Positions 22,832-34,431 of a stretch of DNA of 64,000 nt are shown piece after piece. The notes under the pieces were generated by a model. The model did no database searches and was not told the origin of the DNA. It was given only the letters and a program-made list of their open reading frames with translations. A program made the position numbers and the translations under genes. The stretch is from Vandiemenella viatica (lineage: Eukaryota > Arthropoda > Insecta > Orthoptera > Morabidae): positions 176,187,121 through 176,251,120 of the forward strand of contig CM061919.1 in assembly GCA_031002005.1 (NCBI GenBank), read 5' to 3'. The stretch's first letter is position 1, and every line of letters starts with the position of its first letter.

Positions 22832-23166
22832 ATTTTATGAATAATTGTAACGCCAATGCAATTGAAATTGTTGTTTTACTTTCCGAAAATGCAACCAACA
22901 TGTGTAATATATACTGCAGTTACAAACATAACTGATGCTAAAAAGGCTGTACAATTATAAGCATATGTGACCAAAGAGAAATGTAAGTAACCTTAAATCT
23001 GTAACCTACAATTTTCATGTTTAAATTGTAAAATAGAATAAATGTAATTATATGTATAAATACCCACAGACAGAATCGCTGAAGATGCTTCGCAAATGAA
23101 GCGAAACGCGTTCGAAAACTAAAACAACAATTTCAGTTGCATTGGCGTTACAATTATTCATAAAAT
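22832..23166 (+). mobile_element. TIR element with an internal hammerhead-like motif (copy 1)
   Basis: A 47-bp arm at 22832-22878, starting ATTTTATGAATAATTGTAAC, is repeated in inverse at 23120-23166 with one mismatch. Just inside the right arm, 23076-23115 reads TCG, CTGAAGA, T, GCTTC-GCAAAT-GAAGC (perfect 5-bp stem), GAAA, CGCG, TT, CGA. This matches a hammerhead core: CUGANGA and GAAA boxes, stem II, a minimal stem III (A-U and C-G around GC) and a 3-bp stem I. One unpaired T before stem II departs from consensus. Short stem-III hammerheads of this kind are known from Penelope-like elements. No coding capacity is seen. Confidence 0.6.
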
Positions 23167-23622
23167 TGATGTTACATAAATAACTTACAAGTCGGAAAAT
23201 AGTTTTTTTTTCTTTTTTCCCTCAATATTTGCTATCTGCAAATTTGTCAGGCAAGTCCAATATTTTTCTATAGTTGTTGCAGAAGTGTAAGCTATACAAT
23301 GTCCACAACAGGCACTCTCGTTCCTCGTCATTTCATAGGGTACGCATTGCGTAACACCACTATTCTTTGAGGAATTTCTCGGCTCAGTGGTTTCGATGCG
23401 TGAGAGGTGATCGAGAGGATCCTAATTTAAATCCAAGTGTAAGCTGGAATATCCAGTTCTCCTTAAACTACAGCTGTGGTCAGAGAAACTAGCGGGTGGG
23501 TGCAAGCCCGCTGTTGATGCACTTGGGAACATTCTCGGATGCCGCTATGTCTAACACAAGAAAATGGCAACGCTGAACGTCCTGTGTTAGAGAAATATGC
23601 GTCGTTCGTTTAGTCTTACATA

Positions 23623-23720
23623 GGGGGCGTCCATTAATTACGTGAGGTGAAATGGGGTGGGGGGGGGGAGGATCCAGCGAAATCTCACCAAGGGGGAAGG
23701 GGGGTCGACGGAAATGTCAC
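23623..23720 (+). mobile_element. C-rich MITE (GGGGGCGTCCATTAATTACG family), left end, copy 1
   Basis: It begins GGGGGCGTCCATTAATTACG, followed by GTGAGGTGAAATGGGG, a G run and 'ATCCAGCGAAATCTCACC', as in the full elements at 41788 and 42208 (inverse strand). No matching right terminus is seen, so it is truncated. Similar 'GACTTTAGGGG' phrases up to about 23900 suggest further decayed interior sequence. Confidence 0.75.
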
Positions 23721-23940
23721 GTGAGGTTTTGAAATTCTTACAGGACAGTAGAACTAAAAAAAAGTTTACAAATTACGCGGAAATCGACTTTAGGGGGGGG
23801 GATATATGGATGCAAAAACGGACTTTAGGGGTGGTAACTACCATCCGAAGCATGAGTGCTGAAAAAAAGGGTCTAAAAAGCTACGAAGTCCATTGGCAGG
23901 AGGGGGCTGCATTTGCGAGAACCAGGTTACAACGTAGGTA

Positions 23941-26559
23941 AGAATTTTTTTGACAGAAGATAAATAAACTGGATTTAAAAAAAAAAATAATAATAAAAAA
24001 TAAATAAAATCGGGGAATGTTTACATGAAACGTAACAAATCACTGCAGACAGATAAATAAATAATAGTTATTGTTTTGGGAATTAGATTTTCCTTAGAAA
24101 CTTTTTCATTAAAAATATTTCGTCAATTTAGAAGTTCTTTGTGGAAGTAATTACAAATAGCACATAAACTGAGAGCGTAAATAAATATTCTAATGCCAAA
24201 AAGAAATGCGGTGTTCATTTCCTCACACCGAGCCTGCTTTAATCATTGTGTATTCTGTTTACCTCCAATTTTCTGCTATGGAAAGAGTAGCGAAAAAGAT
24301 AAGTGCAGAGCAGGTTTTTACTATGTAGAAAGGTATATTTTTTGTCACAATTTATGATATAGTTATCAGTATGCACTTTAAAAATTTGTCAGTAACCACT
24401 CACTTTATCCTAGTTCTATCATAATAATCGTGCAAATCTGTTCAATTCATAGACTAAAAACTTTAAATAGTACGTACTTCATGTACTCCCACCGCAATGT
24501 CATGTCAAACTGCCAATGGGGTAGCACTTGGGCGCGTGATGGTACTTTTATTAAATGGAAACATCGGTAGCTGCATGACCGCCGTGACTCACAGAAAATT
24601 TTCCATCTTGGATACCGACATGTATCGGTACTCGTCCCTTCCTGTAACAGCTCGCCATCGGGGGCGAGGCGAAGTGGAGGGAGAAAAGGGATTGTTCCTT
24701 CAAATTCCTTGTCCCCAATTCTTTCCCGTGGAAGAGGAAAATGAGAAGGCGGCTGCCATTTGTGTCACGTGGCCGGAAGTATCCGATTTAATTGCCCGTT
24801 GTCCTAGTATTCATGACAATGGAAATTTCTCGGTGCGAAACCGGATCCAAAGGTGTTCGATATTGCTAACGTGTTTTCACTTTTCTTATCTGATTGAGTA
24901 TCCATTTGACTTGTCTCCAAACATTCCAACGGTGGAATAACTTATCATCCTCAGCACCGATTCCTCTAATCCGTTTAATGTAGTTACCTTGAAATAAAGA
25001 GTGAGAGACGAAATCGATTTTCCATCACGACTGAGTTGCCACAGTCTGTATCAGTGGATATGTCAATCGTTTATATAGAAATGATAGTTCAACCATTTCC
25101 CGTGATAATAATTTAAATAAGATTATTCTTCGAGGAGAAAATCCTCGATAATTCCGTACCATGACAAGATAAGTAGTTTAAAAAAAAAATAATAATAAGA
25201 TTTAACGCCAACGGGTAGGAAGGAACCTAATTCTGAAAAATTCTTGGTCTTTGCTTTGCTCTGTTGTTTTGTCGTTGCCAGAATTCTAAGAAGACTCTTT
25301 CAAAGGGCGGATAAATACGTAAATTATAGGGGGGGGGGGGGGAAAGGAGATTAAGTTAGACCCTATCCAAATCGTTTCGGTAGTTTTTGCGTGATGAGTG
25401 GACAAAGAATTCCCACGGAGAAGGACGTTTACAGATTTATATATGTAATGATTATTAACAGAGTGATTTCATTTCGACTTAACTACACATTCATAAACTT
25501 TCATTTATTTCGTACGGCATAAGGATAGAAAAAATAATTATATTGGATTACAATAGATGAAATGAGACATGGCTGTTTCTAAAGATTCATGTCGAGAGGT
25601 TTCAGACATTAAATTGCCTCTATGGTTGCTTCATGTAGCTATTGGATCGTTCCACTGAACCCCCTAACAGGGCATCCCAGGGTGATGTTGTGGTTAGTTT
25701 GCTGATGGTATTCATCAAGCAATATTTAGCGATTCATTCCAACATTCTGCTACTTAGCTACAACGACGCAAAGTGCAGATATCAAAAGACAAATATAACA
25801 GGTAAGTAAAACTACCAATGCCAGATCGAATTCGAAGCAACTACATAACGCACTAATACACTACAGTCCCCAGTGCTGCACGTCTTGAATTTAGTCCACT
25901 GAACAGCAAAATCTTGAATAAAATACAGAATACTGAGATATCGATTTGTTGTGGACTGGGGTGTGACACAACTCCTGGGTGCGTGACAGAGGCGTTGACT
26001 AACAGTCTCTTCCGGCTTATCTCGAAGCAGCTTAACATGATTTTTTATTAGGAGATGGGCAGACTTCGAAGAAACACCTGTGTCACGATCTTCCACTTAT
26101 TCCATGCTGAAGCGAGAGTTTCCCCCCCCCCCATGTTTCTTCCCCCGGGCGTATTATGGTACTGTCACTTGATGGGTTACCAACTTCAGACGCTGAAGAT
26201 GAACCACGTATATTTACAGTGCTGAACGGTAACCATCCGGATGATGCTAACTGTCCGACGCATTAGAGCTTTGGTGTTCAGACATGAATGTAGTGCATCA
26301 ATAGACCAGATATGTGAAGATGAAATATTCTCACCGCATCGGAACACCTATACAATTTCGTTCTGATATTTCAACTTCTAACTGAAGCTTCAAATTTGCA
26401 GTGTATTACTTTTGGAATCTTAATTGCTGTGGTTTTTTCCCCTCCTAAAAATAGTCTGGTAGTTTTTGTTTACTTTTGGCATGATAACTATTTACCCACA
26501 GTATTTAAGACTATTTACTCTTATATCTAGAGGAAAAATACAGATAAGAAGAAATAAAA
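23941..26559. other. Anonymous AT-rich stretch
   Basis: No gene supported. A 147-codon frame at 24497-24940 has no recognisable domain. Near 25330-25445 a G run followed by 'CAAATCGTTTCGGTAGTTTTTGCG' resembles the tail of dispersed insect repeats. A C run lies near 26120. Confidence 0.35.
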
Positions 26560-27590
26560 ACTATGATTAAGGATTCAGCAGATGAATTGCTAGGAGCAGC
26601 CAGAAAGAACTGGATTAGTGAAGATGTAATTAAAATGGTGGATGAAAGGAGAAATAAGAATTCTGAAACTGAAGAAAGGAAAAAAACCTAGTCTCAGAAA
26701 TACATTCAACAGGGATACCAAGAAACCTAAAGAAAATTATCTCCAGGACAAGTGCAAAGAAGTAAAACAGCTTATCGAAAATGAAATAATGAGAGAGCGT
26801 ATAAGAACCGTCAAAATGTTTTTCAGTGAAACTAGACAGAAAAATAGTGCAGTAAGAAATCCAAAGGTAGAAATTGTGTGCGACCAAAAGATATTGCCAA
26901 GACATGGGGAGAATACCTATCAGTTTTACATCGTGAACTTCGTCCATCAACACTAGAAATAGAAACAGATGTGGATGAAAATGAATTAGAAGACCATGTT
27001 TTGAGAGAAGAATTTGATAAAGCATTAGAACTGCTGAAAGATATGAAAACCTCAACGACAGATGCGATTCCAGCTGAACTTATAAAGGCATCAGAGAATA
27101 AATCAGGACTCATTGCACAGATCTTTTGTGGCACACTAAACAGTAATAATCAAAGATTCCTAGAAGACTATAGTAGTACCTATTTCAAAACCATCTGAAA
27201 GACTTTCGAACACTAAGTTTGTTTTCTCACTCATCTAAAATATTAGCATCAATAGTCCAACGTCGGATTATCTATACAGCCGTCATAAAACTTGAGAAGG
27301 ATTTTTACAAACGTCAACTGGAACAAGATGTTCTCAATCCTGAAAAGAATTGGACTCAAGCACAAAGATAGAAGAACAACATGGAAACTATATGCGTATG
27401 AAACTGCGGCAATCCGATTTGGAAAACACAAAGCGAAATCAAAGGTTAAAAAGGAAGTAAGGCAGGGTGGCGTTCTTTCCCTTGTCCTATTCAATGCGTA
27501 CGTGCAAGAAGCATTGGAAGCTGCAAGGGATCAATTAAAGGCAGGAATTTCCAATCATATTCCATTATTATTAGATAACTGTGAGTAATT
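26560..27590 (+). pseudogene. LINE reverse transcriptase relic
   Basis: Plus-strand pieces in shifting frames: EEFDKALELLKDMKTSTTDA with IPAELIKA (pre-palm region), then NVNWNKMFSILKRIGLKHKD with RRTTWKLYAYETAAIR, then KKEVRQGGVLSLVLFNAYVQ. The last piece is the RT motif 'GVRQGC.LSP.LFN.Y'. The Gln-Gly-Cys position reads QGG and the YADD box is absent, so the copy is truncated before the catalytic Asp pair and mutated. Clade cannot be fixed by eye. The DNA between 27180 and 27290 reads the linking segment (VQRRIIYTAVIKLEK) in another frame. Confidence 0.78.
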
Positions 27591-28678
27591 GATTGAATAT
27601 TGTTATTATTCTTAAATCAGTGCAGGCTTGGAGTTTTCTCGTGCTTGATGGCGAGCACTATACAGGAACAAACAAGAGTTTGGAAAACCATTCACAAGCC
27701 AGGTGATCAATATTGGACGCACAATAGCAGATTTAAAGCGAACTGCTGATCGCATTTTAAGTCTGGACTTCTCTTTATTCTTTGGTCAATAGCTATCCGC
27801 CCTTTAAGATCAAATGTAGATTAGACGTACACAACACCCGTCTTAGGATTACTAATGATTTGCCTTAAAGCTAATTCATTAATTGCTGCCATTATTTGCA
27901 GCCTCTGCATCTTTAGTATATGATGTACATAATGTAATTTCTGCACGGTTCTCAAGCTAGGTGATGATCAAACTTTAGTAGGAACTTGAAATTTATATCC
28001 GATATTAAAACTATATTTAATACAGTTTTTAAATTAAAAACGTGAAACTTAGAAACAGACTAAAACGGCACAAAGTTGCATAAGTCCGGGGCAAATGAGA
28101 GCAATCTTATTACTTCCTATTTTTACTGTATTTTTCTACTCCGTAGTGTATGGTTTCGACTAATTACGGGCACAAAACTACCCGGGCTCGAAACCACGAC
28201 TGCTGCATACTAGGCCCTCCACTGCCAGGCAAGGCTCTTCTTATTGCTAATTCAGCTAGTGGTGACTCTCTTAAGACTGCCTTGCTACAAATATCAGGTT
28301 CGCTGCCGACCTTACCGCTCTGAAGCCGTATTTCTGGTTTCGTTGTCCAATATTTGCTGTTGCCTTAAACTTCCTTCCTCTATAAAATTGTAAAATAAGC
28401 GTTTGAGGAGAATCGGGCAGTGAGGAACCTGTACATGTTAAAATAGAAAGCTGGAGATTCAGTGGTTATGACTACATGAAGATGACTGAAAAAAAAGAGT
28501 GTCAAAGAAAATGTGCTTTTTCAAATTGGGAGGAAAGAGTCCTCGAAGACGACAATGAGAAAGACTGATCAACCGAATAAGAGAAGCTTGTACAAGACAT
28601 AGGGTGAATTGGGCTGGGTGAAGAGTAGTATGCCCTGTGGAGGATTATGTTCCCTACAACTCAGGCAGGGGCTGAAAA
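27591..28678. other. Non-coding stretch
   Basis: Nothing firm. The part 28410-28680 in broken frames hints at a LINE tail (GRKSPRRR-like phrase followed by 'HRVNWAG') but the match is weak. Confidence 0.3.
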
Positions 28679-28814
28679 GAGCGATCTGGTGGCTCAGCGG
28701 TTGAGTCGTCTGACTGGATATCAAAAGGTCCCCGGTTCGAACCCATGTCTCGACGCAGATTAAACACCGCGCAAATCCGACCTTCGCGTGTCACAGCTTG
28801 CTGCGCAATGTGAA
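28679..28814 (+). repeat. Second tRNA-headed SINE type, 5' part (continues at 30203 after a hAT insertion)
   Basis: The head has TGGTGGCTCAGCGGTTGAGT (A-box-like) and the B-box GGTTCGAACCC. The head does not match the main SINE family of this window. It is interrupted by the hAT at 28815-30194. The sequence after the second target copy (30203-30390) contains TCCGGCGGCCGAACTCTTCG and ATATCCCGGCCAATAATGAC, which look like its body. Confidence 0.6.
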
Positions 28815-30194
28815 TAAGGATTGCAATCCCGCAGTGTTTTCAATCCCGCGGGATCCGCGCGGGATTTGCGTCAATCCCGCGGGATCCGTCCGGGATTGGT
28901 ACAAACAGTTTTTTAACACATTTATTTAAAACAGTTACTTAAAACTTTAATAAATTAAATAATAATTAAATTAATAAATAATTTTTAATGTTAAATGATA
29001 AAAATTAACAGTTAACAATATTTTGATTGGCAAAATTGACATTAAAGCATTCCATTTCACAAAGTGAAGTGAATATACTCAGTAAGGTGTAGACTTGGCT
29101 CAGAACAAGATCTCATAACTTTTTGTCACTGCACAAACACGAGACTTGGCCTTTTTTTTGCGTGATACATTATTATATCTCCTGATTCCTTGATTGATAT
29201 TACAGTTGATTCAATGTTATTAAAAGAAACTATTCACCAACACGTAAACTGTCAAGTATTTCAGATTTACTTATGTGGCGTAACGACGTTTATATAGTGG
29301 AAATTATTATTTTTTAGTAAGAAAGGAGACTTTCTCGGCAAATGATTGCAGTGAAGTCCTCATAGGTTGTATCTCCGGATTTCATTGCAGCACACGAAAT
29401 TACACACGTGAGGAAGACGGCGGAGGCAGCCGTCGAAGTATGGTGTTCCTACAACACAATTCGTCGATACACCCGTGAAAATTGCATTATAACTTTTTTT
29501 ACCTTTAGTCGAAATAATAACAAGGAGAAGAGGGATTAATTGAAAGCCTGAGCGGCACATGTAAACAGGTGGCTTTCGTCAAAGAAACGCATTGAGGCAG
29601 CGGCCAAAACAACAATAAGTCAATGGATATACAATTTCCTTTTGATAGCTGTTAAATAAATAGGTACGCGATCGTTAAAATTACGGTAACATTAGTTTCA
29701 TATCAACGAATAATCAAATTTTCAGCCGCAAATTAGGAAATTGTCACAATTCCTTTATCTGCAAAAACAGAAAATGGGAATAATGAAATCGTGAATAAAA
29801 AGCTGTAACCGTGTAGTTCAGATAACGTGTGCGACACTTAAAAAATAATTATATCGTTAGAAAATCGTACTAAATACGCACCATAACTCAAATTACAGAA
29901 ATGTGTACTGGAAACAAACGTAAGTTTTGATGAATACATAAAAGTGTATTTATTTACTTACGAATGACGAAGGTTGACAAAAACAAACGCTTGTTCACAC
30001 GAGTCAAATGCCAACTGGAAGGGTAAAGGCAAACAGTGCAATACATCCGACAGAGACCGAGTGGGGCAGCGAGTCATGCAGACTGACACGCATTTCCGCC
30101 GGATTTTGCGGATTGCAGATCCGCTTAATTTTGTGCGGGATCCGCCAGACTGTCTAATGATGCGGGATCCCGCTTTGTTGGATTGCAATCCCTA
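28815..30194. mobile_element. Non-autonomous hAT element, 1380 bp, target duplication AATGTGAA
   Basis: The termini are TAAGGATTGCAATCC on the left and GGATTGCAATCCCTA on the right (one mismatch in 15). AATGTGAA flanks it at 28807-28814 and 30195-30202. Both subterminal regions carry repeated GCGGGATCC-type motifs (for example ATCCCGCGGGATCCGCGCGG, TGCGGGATCCCGC), in both orientations, as expected of transposase-binding repeats. The AT-rich interior has no recognisable transposase. It sits inside the second SINE type. Confidence 0.9.
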
Positions 30195-30202
30195 AATGTG
30201 AA

Positions 30203-30395
30203 GGACGCTAGAACGCGTCCGTGATTCGTGTTCCATGTTAAACTGTAGGTCCATTTTACCCGGTAGGATTACCTGGTTAGGTTAAGGTAGCCACGACAGA
30301 GGCCATTCACGGCGAATCGTAATTCGTCTCAATCCGGCGGCCGAACTCTTCGGGGATATCCCGGCCAATAATGACAGTAGAAAGACTATCATAGT
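30203..30395 (+). repeat. Second SINE type, 3' part after the hAT insertion
   Basis: Continuation of 28679-28814 once the hAT and one target copy are removed. It contains TCCGGCGGCCGAACTCTTCG and GGATATCCCGGCCAATAATG. The end is not marked by a clear poly(A) tail. Confidence 0.5.
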
Positions 30396-30815
30396 GAGTG
30401 TAACTCGTATTCTAAACTGCTTTATTATCACGACGAACTGAGTTATGGATCAATCAAATATGGTTTCAAAACATTGAGGTTATTTGCTACTCGTTACCTA
30501 AATGTAGGCCTACCAGTGAGATGGATTGTCCGTGGATGTCTGACATCACACTCTGGTATACCATTCAAGAACTCTAGTTTGACACTAACAAGCATAAAAT
30601 TAGAGTAAAATCGATTACAAACCAACGACGAACATCAGGCAATTGTAAAAACTGTTATCCCATCAACGACGCTAGTGTGACTTAAAAATGTTTGCCACCG
30701 ATATATCCAACTGCACTTTTGATATACGGATCGTGTTACTAAGTACAAGTTTATTATAAACGTTTGAATCGATTTCACAAATTTCCTTGTCATTTTGTCA
30801 CAAAACTTTACAATC

Positions 30816-30819
<4 letters not shown>

Positions 30820-30853
<34 letters not shown>
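30820..30853 (+). repeat. Poly(A) tract of about 34 bases
   Basis: An uninterrupted A run. It directly precedes the DDE transposase relic and may mark the end of a retrotransposed sequence to its left that I cannot identify. Confidence 0.8.
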
Positions 30854-30855
<2 letters not shown>

Positions 30856-30869
30856 CTGAAAATTTTTGC

Positions 30870-31200
30870 AGCTGCTTGTCAAATTTCTGCCATGATGTTC
30901 ATGAATTCTTAAACAGCAATCAGTCGAGATGGGAATAATAAGCAATTCTTATCATTGCCTCCACGCTCTCCCGATCTAACCCATACGATTTATTTTTTGT
31001 GGGGGTTATATTAAAGATTCATCGTTTAAGCCTTCTCTACCATCAAACCTACCAGAACTGCGAGCTAGCATCAATAGTGCTTTTGAACAGACTAATAGGG
31101 TCTTGCTGCACAAAGTGTGTCAAGAACTTGATTATCGACTTGATCTCTGCAAAATCAGTAAGGGGACACATATTGAGCACTTGTAATATGTCGGAAAAAC
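30870..31200 (+). pseudogene. mariner/Tc-type DDE transposase C-terminal relic
   Basis: Broken frames read LPPRSPDLTHTIYFLWG, the 'WPPRSPDLTPLDFFLWG' block holding the third catalytic acid of DDE transposases in the IS630/Tc1/mariner superfamily. It is followed by pieces equivalent to 'VCQELDYRLDLC..SKG.HIEHL'. Several stops and frame changes. The N-terminal half and termini are absent. Confidence 0.75.
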
Positions 31201-31234
31201 TTTGAATTTCTTTTTATATGACTACTAGCAGAGT

Positions 31235-32740
31235 TCCCGACGTTGCCCGGTACGATCTAGATTGATTTGCACACACAGTGAATATTGAAGCTCATAAAAG
31301 AGGTAAGTTTTTTGGGATTCTACTATAACCGTGGAGCCGCAATTTGATGATGGACTCCTATGTAATTCGATGAGTCAAATTGAAAGTAAAAAATAAATTT
31401 CGCTTAGTTCTCGAGATATCGTATTTCAAAACTGACGTGGTTAGGTTGAAATGCAGGCTGGACCAGAAGAAAAATTTCGCCTTAGCCAAATTTAATAATA
31501 AATTCGTATGCAACTTGGTGAGACAAATCGAAAATAAAGTATAAATGTTTGTGATATCTCGTTTAGTTCTCAAGATATTGCATCACCAAACCACTATATC
31601 TACAAGGTGGAAATGCACTATAGGTGTTTTATTTTCTTCCTAGTGGTTGTTGTTAGGTTGAACTACAGCCTGGACCAGACGAAAAGTCACCAAAAGCACA
31701 AGGAACTATAACTGATTTTTGACATGTGAGATATCAAAAAATGTTATTCTTCATTTTAGATTTTTTTCGCCGAGTTCTATAAGAATTCATCGTCAGATTT
31801 TGGTGCCACGATAATGATAGAACTGCCAGTTTTTTGCACTTGTGAATTAAATTTCATGTCAGTCGTTCCATTTTTCTATAGGTATTTAAACGGCTAACCT
31901 CCTGTGTAGCAGAAAAGAGATGGGGTTGATTTATTCTTGCAATATCTTTAGCCATAATATCAGGAATAAGTTTTGTCATAATAACCACAGCGACTCGTGC
32001 AGCAAGTTTTTTTCAGGAAACGTGGTAAAAAAGAATCGGTCATCAATAATTTTTTTAAAAAATAATACTATGTCAACACTAAAGGTTTTAAACAGTTAAA
32101 TTTCATGTTCAAAGCCATCAGTTGTGAATTACTTACTATTAACAGCGAGAATTTAAATCGCATCCAAACATCAGAGATTGTAGTTGTGCGGCCAGAGACC
32201 GTAATTTCAAAAAGCAACAAATTTCTCGGACGGTTCTTCACTAAAGGTTTTAAACAGCTCACTTTCATGTTCAAACCCATCAAATATGCATTACTAAACA
32301 CAGCCATTAAAATTTCACAGAGATTGCAGCAGTGCGGCCTCAGATAGTAACATCAAGAAAAAAGAAGATATTGAAAGATTTTTTCAATGTATTATTAAAA
32401 TTAATTTAAATATTTTCCACTTTACGTAGTTTCCTCTTCGCAAGACTAAAAACAAAAATTTAAGAAAGTAAAAGTTACATGCGATAACATGACTATTATT
32501 TACTTTTTTTTTTACGATATATGACGTAAACACCGTATTTCTTTCTTTTTTTCAGCTGTACGTTAGTATTTTCATTTACCACTCCGGCGTTATGTTACGT
32601 TGGAGCATAAGACATACCAAACACTTCAATTGAGATTCTAATCTTTAAAACGGTGGAAACCCCATCGAAATCTGCTCTGTAGTTTCCGAGGTTTTATACC
32701 TCAAATATACCCGGTTTTCGTTTTATAGATATAGATAAAG
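31235..32740 (+). repeat. Probable old dispersed repeat with internal duplication
   Basis: It starts with GAGTTCCCGACGTTGCCCGG and ends near ATACCCGGTTTTCGTTTTAT, phrases that recur at the ends of dispersed insect repeats, from memory. ACTAAAGGTTTTAAACAG occurs at 32078 and at 32240, 162 bp apart, each followed by 'TTTCATGTTCAAA.CCATCA'. No coding region is recognisable. Confidence 0.45.
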
Positions 32741-33754
32741 TTGTGCGACAGTCTCTAATATAGTTTAAATTTGTGGGGAAAAAAATTCCTTCAAGTGTAT
32801 TTCTTACATATTATAACTTATCCAGCAGGTTGGCTTAGTAAAACAGCTTAGATTTTATTTTTTTTATTTAAAAAAAAAGCAACTTGCACCGCCCTAGAAA
32901 TAATGTGCGTAAAAACAAGGTACAAGAAACAGTCTGAGCGTCGACTAAATACGAATAATGAGACCAGTTCACTTACGTACGGCGGCGCCCCTTAGTACTA
33001 CAGCCACCTGTACCGCACATGGGGCGTGGTGTGATAAATGGTGAAGGCAGCGAGACAAATCAATACGATAAGAATACGACATACGGCGGTGCAAGTCTGG
33101 GGGTAATTTGTCAGTGGAACTGCTTGCATAGCGCTCCCGGGGGAAATCACTGGGATAGTTCATTTCGGGGAAATACCCCACGTGCTCAGAGGTTATGATT
33201 TATATGTGGCTACCGAAACTTTGCCGAGTGGTTTCCACAGAAGAGAATGTGCCGTGAACTTTCTATTGACGCTGACCATCTTGGCTTGATCGTTTTTCAA
33301 CGTCTTTCACCTTCATCCTTGAAAATATAGTCTCGTGTTTTTGTAGTGTTGCAAAGTCGGACTGGCGATCTCTTAGTTTTTCAGAAGCGGAATACAGTAG
33401 GCTGTTTATATATAATAGTATCTTTGTACAAGTTTTACCCTTCTCCCAGTGCCGGTAATTAAGTTAAGACAAGACAGATCAATATTCTCATATCAATTAA
33501 CCCGTATTGTGGAAATTTATTAATTGATGATCCGAGGCTCAAGAAACAATTTTTGAAAGAAATAGTAGCCCAAATTAAGGCAAATGTTTGACATTTTGAG
33601 ACACTTAGAAAAGGTCAAAATGATAAACAGGCTAAAATATCAACACGTTTCTTGTAATAGTACGATCAAGTCGGCCGTACACATATGAAAGCATATTGCA
33701 TCATTAGCAACTGCAATTTCCTCTGGGTGAAATTCACAATATTTATTCCATCCT

Positions 33755-33819
33755 GATGTGAGATTTTACCGGACCACTCCCTCCCTATTTTTAGCACACG
33801 TAAGTAATGGACGCCCCCT
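33755..33819 (-). mobile_element. C-rich MITE fragment (GGGGGCGTCCATTA family)
   Basis: It ends TAAGTAATGGACGCCCCC, the inverse of the family terminus, followed by TAA, with 'GAGATTTTACCGGACCAC' inside. Only this end remains. Confidence 0.65.
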
Positions 33820-33822
33820 AAT

Positions 33823-34429
33823 CAGGCAGATAGGAGCTTGTCCCTGCTATGTTGAACTTTTCTCTGAAATCAATATAGTCATTGTCGTCATTCTCATGTC
33901 CAACCATATATCCCGTCGGTTCTGAACACAAGCCTCTCCTTTTTCCTCCCTACTCAGTCATCCCGTCTCCTCTTTTCACCTTGCAATACTCCACTCCTTA
34001 CAGTCATCCCTTTCTTCGTCTTTCTCGAGACAGTTTCTCTTTTTTCTTCATTCCAAGCATCTTCCTTGGTATTCTATCCTCCCACATCTATTTAATGTCC
34101 ATAGCATCTTCTCCTACGAAACTGCTACTTCCACTGTGTTCTTAATTTTCTCTTTTCTTATCTACTCCATACTCTACTCTGCTTCTTAGAAATTAGGTAT
34201 CTAGATTTAACCGGCGAAATTGTTTGTGTATACAATTATCAAACTAATGTGGTTTTTCTGTAATTAGGTATATTTAAAAAAAATAAATCATATTTACTTT
34301 TTAAAGGCAAAATTACTTTTAGAATTTGTCCATTTATCCTGGCATTATACAATAACTAATGCAAACATTTTGACGGTATCCTCGGTAAGAAAGTGTGCCA
34401 CCTAAAATCAGAGTTATGCATCATCTAGC
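33823..34429. other. Pyrimidine-rich then AT-rich non-coding stretch
   Basis: 33870-34180 is strongly C/T-rich on this strand and gives an 87-codon frame with low-complexity Ser/Pro/Phe content. I do not regard it as a gene. Confidence 0.35.
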
Positions 34430-34431
34430 TA

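Larger units (their letters stand above)
17967..23710 (+). repeat. Duplicated segment, copy 1 (contains the KAT7 terminal exon)
   Basis: This block reappears from 57230 onward in the same orientation. It contains a LINE 3' relic on the minus strand, a SINE relic, a 193-bp hAT MITE with its 8-bp duplication, a second minus-strand LINE relic, the KAT7 terminal exon, a TIR element with a hammerhead-like motif, and the start of a C-rich MITE. By eye the copies are almost identical over long stretches, with scattered substitutions and short indels. Copy 1 lacks 926 bp present in copy 2 (62858-63783). Shared insertions with the same target duplications show that the copies separated after those insertions, so the split is recent. 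Confidence 0.93.

Noticed and set aside
24497..24940. 147-codon open frame as an exon or gene
   Set aside because: No family resemblance, no splice sites in phase with KAT7, and composition like the surrounding non-coding DNA.
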